A DNA stretch of 5,572 nucleotides from Planctomycetota bacterium. GTDB taxonomy: Bacteria > Planctomycetota > PUPC01 > JABMSA01 > JAUWKK01. The stretch lies in NCBI GenBank assembly GCA_030614245.1, contig JAUWKK010000206.1:1-5572 (forward strand), in the 5' to 3' direction. The notes beneath the pieces were generated by a model. The model was not told the origin of the DNA. It ran no database searches and saw only the letters and a list, made by a program, of their open reading frames with translations. This document shows positions 5,365-5,572 of the stretch, piece after piece; the stretch's first letter is position 1, and each line of letters begins with the position of its first letter. The translations under genes were made by a program, and so were the position numbers.

Positions 5365-5572
5365 TTACGGACAGCCGTTGCCTTTGCCTAATGCCGCTCG
5401 CACGGCGAGCAGGTCCATCACGTTGACCTTCTCGTCGCCGTCGACATCCGCCGACAGCGGGTCTATCTCGCTGCCCTCCTTGCCGAGGTTCGCTCGGACG
5501 GTGAGCAGGTCCTGCACGTTTACGCAGTTGTCGTCTGTCGCATCGCCCGGCTCGAAGCCGATGGCGTAGTCC
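5365..5572 (-). CDS. Dockerin-like C-terminus of a probable exported protein (partial)
   Basis: Only the last 68 residues are present; the first complete codon begins at 5571 and TAA is at 5367-5365. The sequence begins DYAIGFEPGDATDDNCVNV and contains two dockerin-like repeats, GDATDDNCVNVQDLL and DVDGDEKVNVMDLL, each followed by an alanine/leucine-rich helix ending in LG. It ends GKGNGCP. It matches the end of the phosphoesterase at 52 of 68 positions by hand count, and lacks the extra cysteine found in that protein's second repeat. The catalytic or binding part lies beyond the window, so the function of the whole protein is unknown. Such modules usually mediate attachment or sorting outside the cytoplasm; here that is inference. 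Its own terminator follows at 5323-5281. Confidence 0.85.
   Translation of the reverse strand, partial: DYAIGFEPGDATDDNCVNVQDLLTVRANLGKEGSEIDPLSADVDGDEKVNVMDLLAVRAALGKGNGCP

Larger units (their letters stand above)
5291..5572 (-). repeat. Dockerin-terminator cassette, copy B (cut by window edge)
   Basis: This is the counterpart of 3136-3424. It covers the coding end, stop codon, small hairpin and terminator of the right-edge gene, and the match continues to the window edge, so its upstream limit is unknown. Confidence 0.75.

Noticed and set aside
5264..5569. Plus-strand frame over the right-edge dockerin gene
   Set aside because: The minus strand encodes a clear dockerin-like C-terminus with a terminator. 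The plus frame shares a stretch with one near 3160-3200 only because the underlying DNA is duplicated.

Overview
The window is most likely from an uncultured Planctomycetota bacterium. It encodes an outer-membrane LptD/OstA-type assembly protein, which implies a diderm envelope. It also has two secreted-type proteins ending in a dockerin-like module of a style I associate with Planctomycetota (Phycisphaerae and relatives), and a class I glutamine synthetase. This placement rests on family style, not on a phylogenetic marker. Every credible gene lies on the minus strand, so the window is best read from right to left.

Right edge (5572-5281): the C-terminal 68 residues of a dockerin-like protein, followed by a small hairpin and a strong intrinsic terminator. 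Next (5284-5093) is a short, degenerate copy of the LexA N-terminal DNA-binding domain, probably a gene remnant. Then comes a complete 616-residue secreted calcineurin-type metallophosphoesterase (5064-3214) with beta-rich linker domains and its own C-terminal dockerin-like module. It is followed by the same small hairpin plus terminator layout. The two dockerin modules and their 3' flanks are clearly copies of one another.

After that terminator lies the glnA control region (about 3119-2986). It holds a well-formed sigma-54 -24/-12 element, a possible downstream sigma-70 promoter and a short palindrome. glnA follows (2985-1546), with all catalytic motifs and an intact adenylylation signature. 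A gene-free stretch of more than 450 bases (about 1545-1082) is dense in inverted and direct repeats. A good TTGGAA-N17-TATAAT promoter (1068-1040) then leads into an LptD/OstA-like gene that leaves the window at base 1. That gene has a perfectly placed ribosome binding site but no ATG, GTG or TTG near it; the likely start codon is ATC at 990-988.

The genes do not form one pathway. They look like four independent transcription units separated by terminators or promoters: envelope biogenesis, nitrogen assimilation and two exported dockerin proteins. I see no defence system, CRISPR array, transposase, tRNA or rRNA. The points most worth following are the non-canonical start of the lptD-like gene, the sigma-54 control of glnA, the copied dockerin/3'-UTR/terminator cassette, the LexA remnant beside it, and the structured intergenic region.
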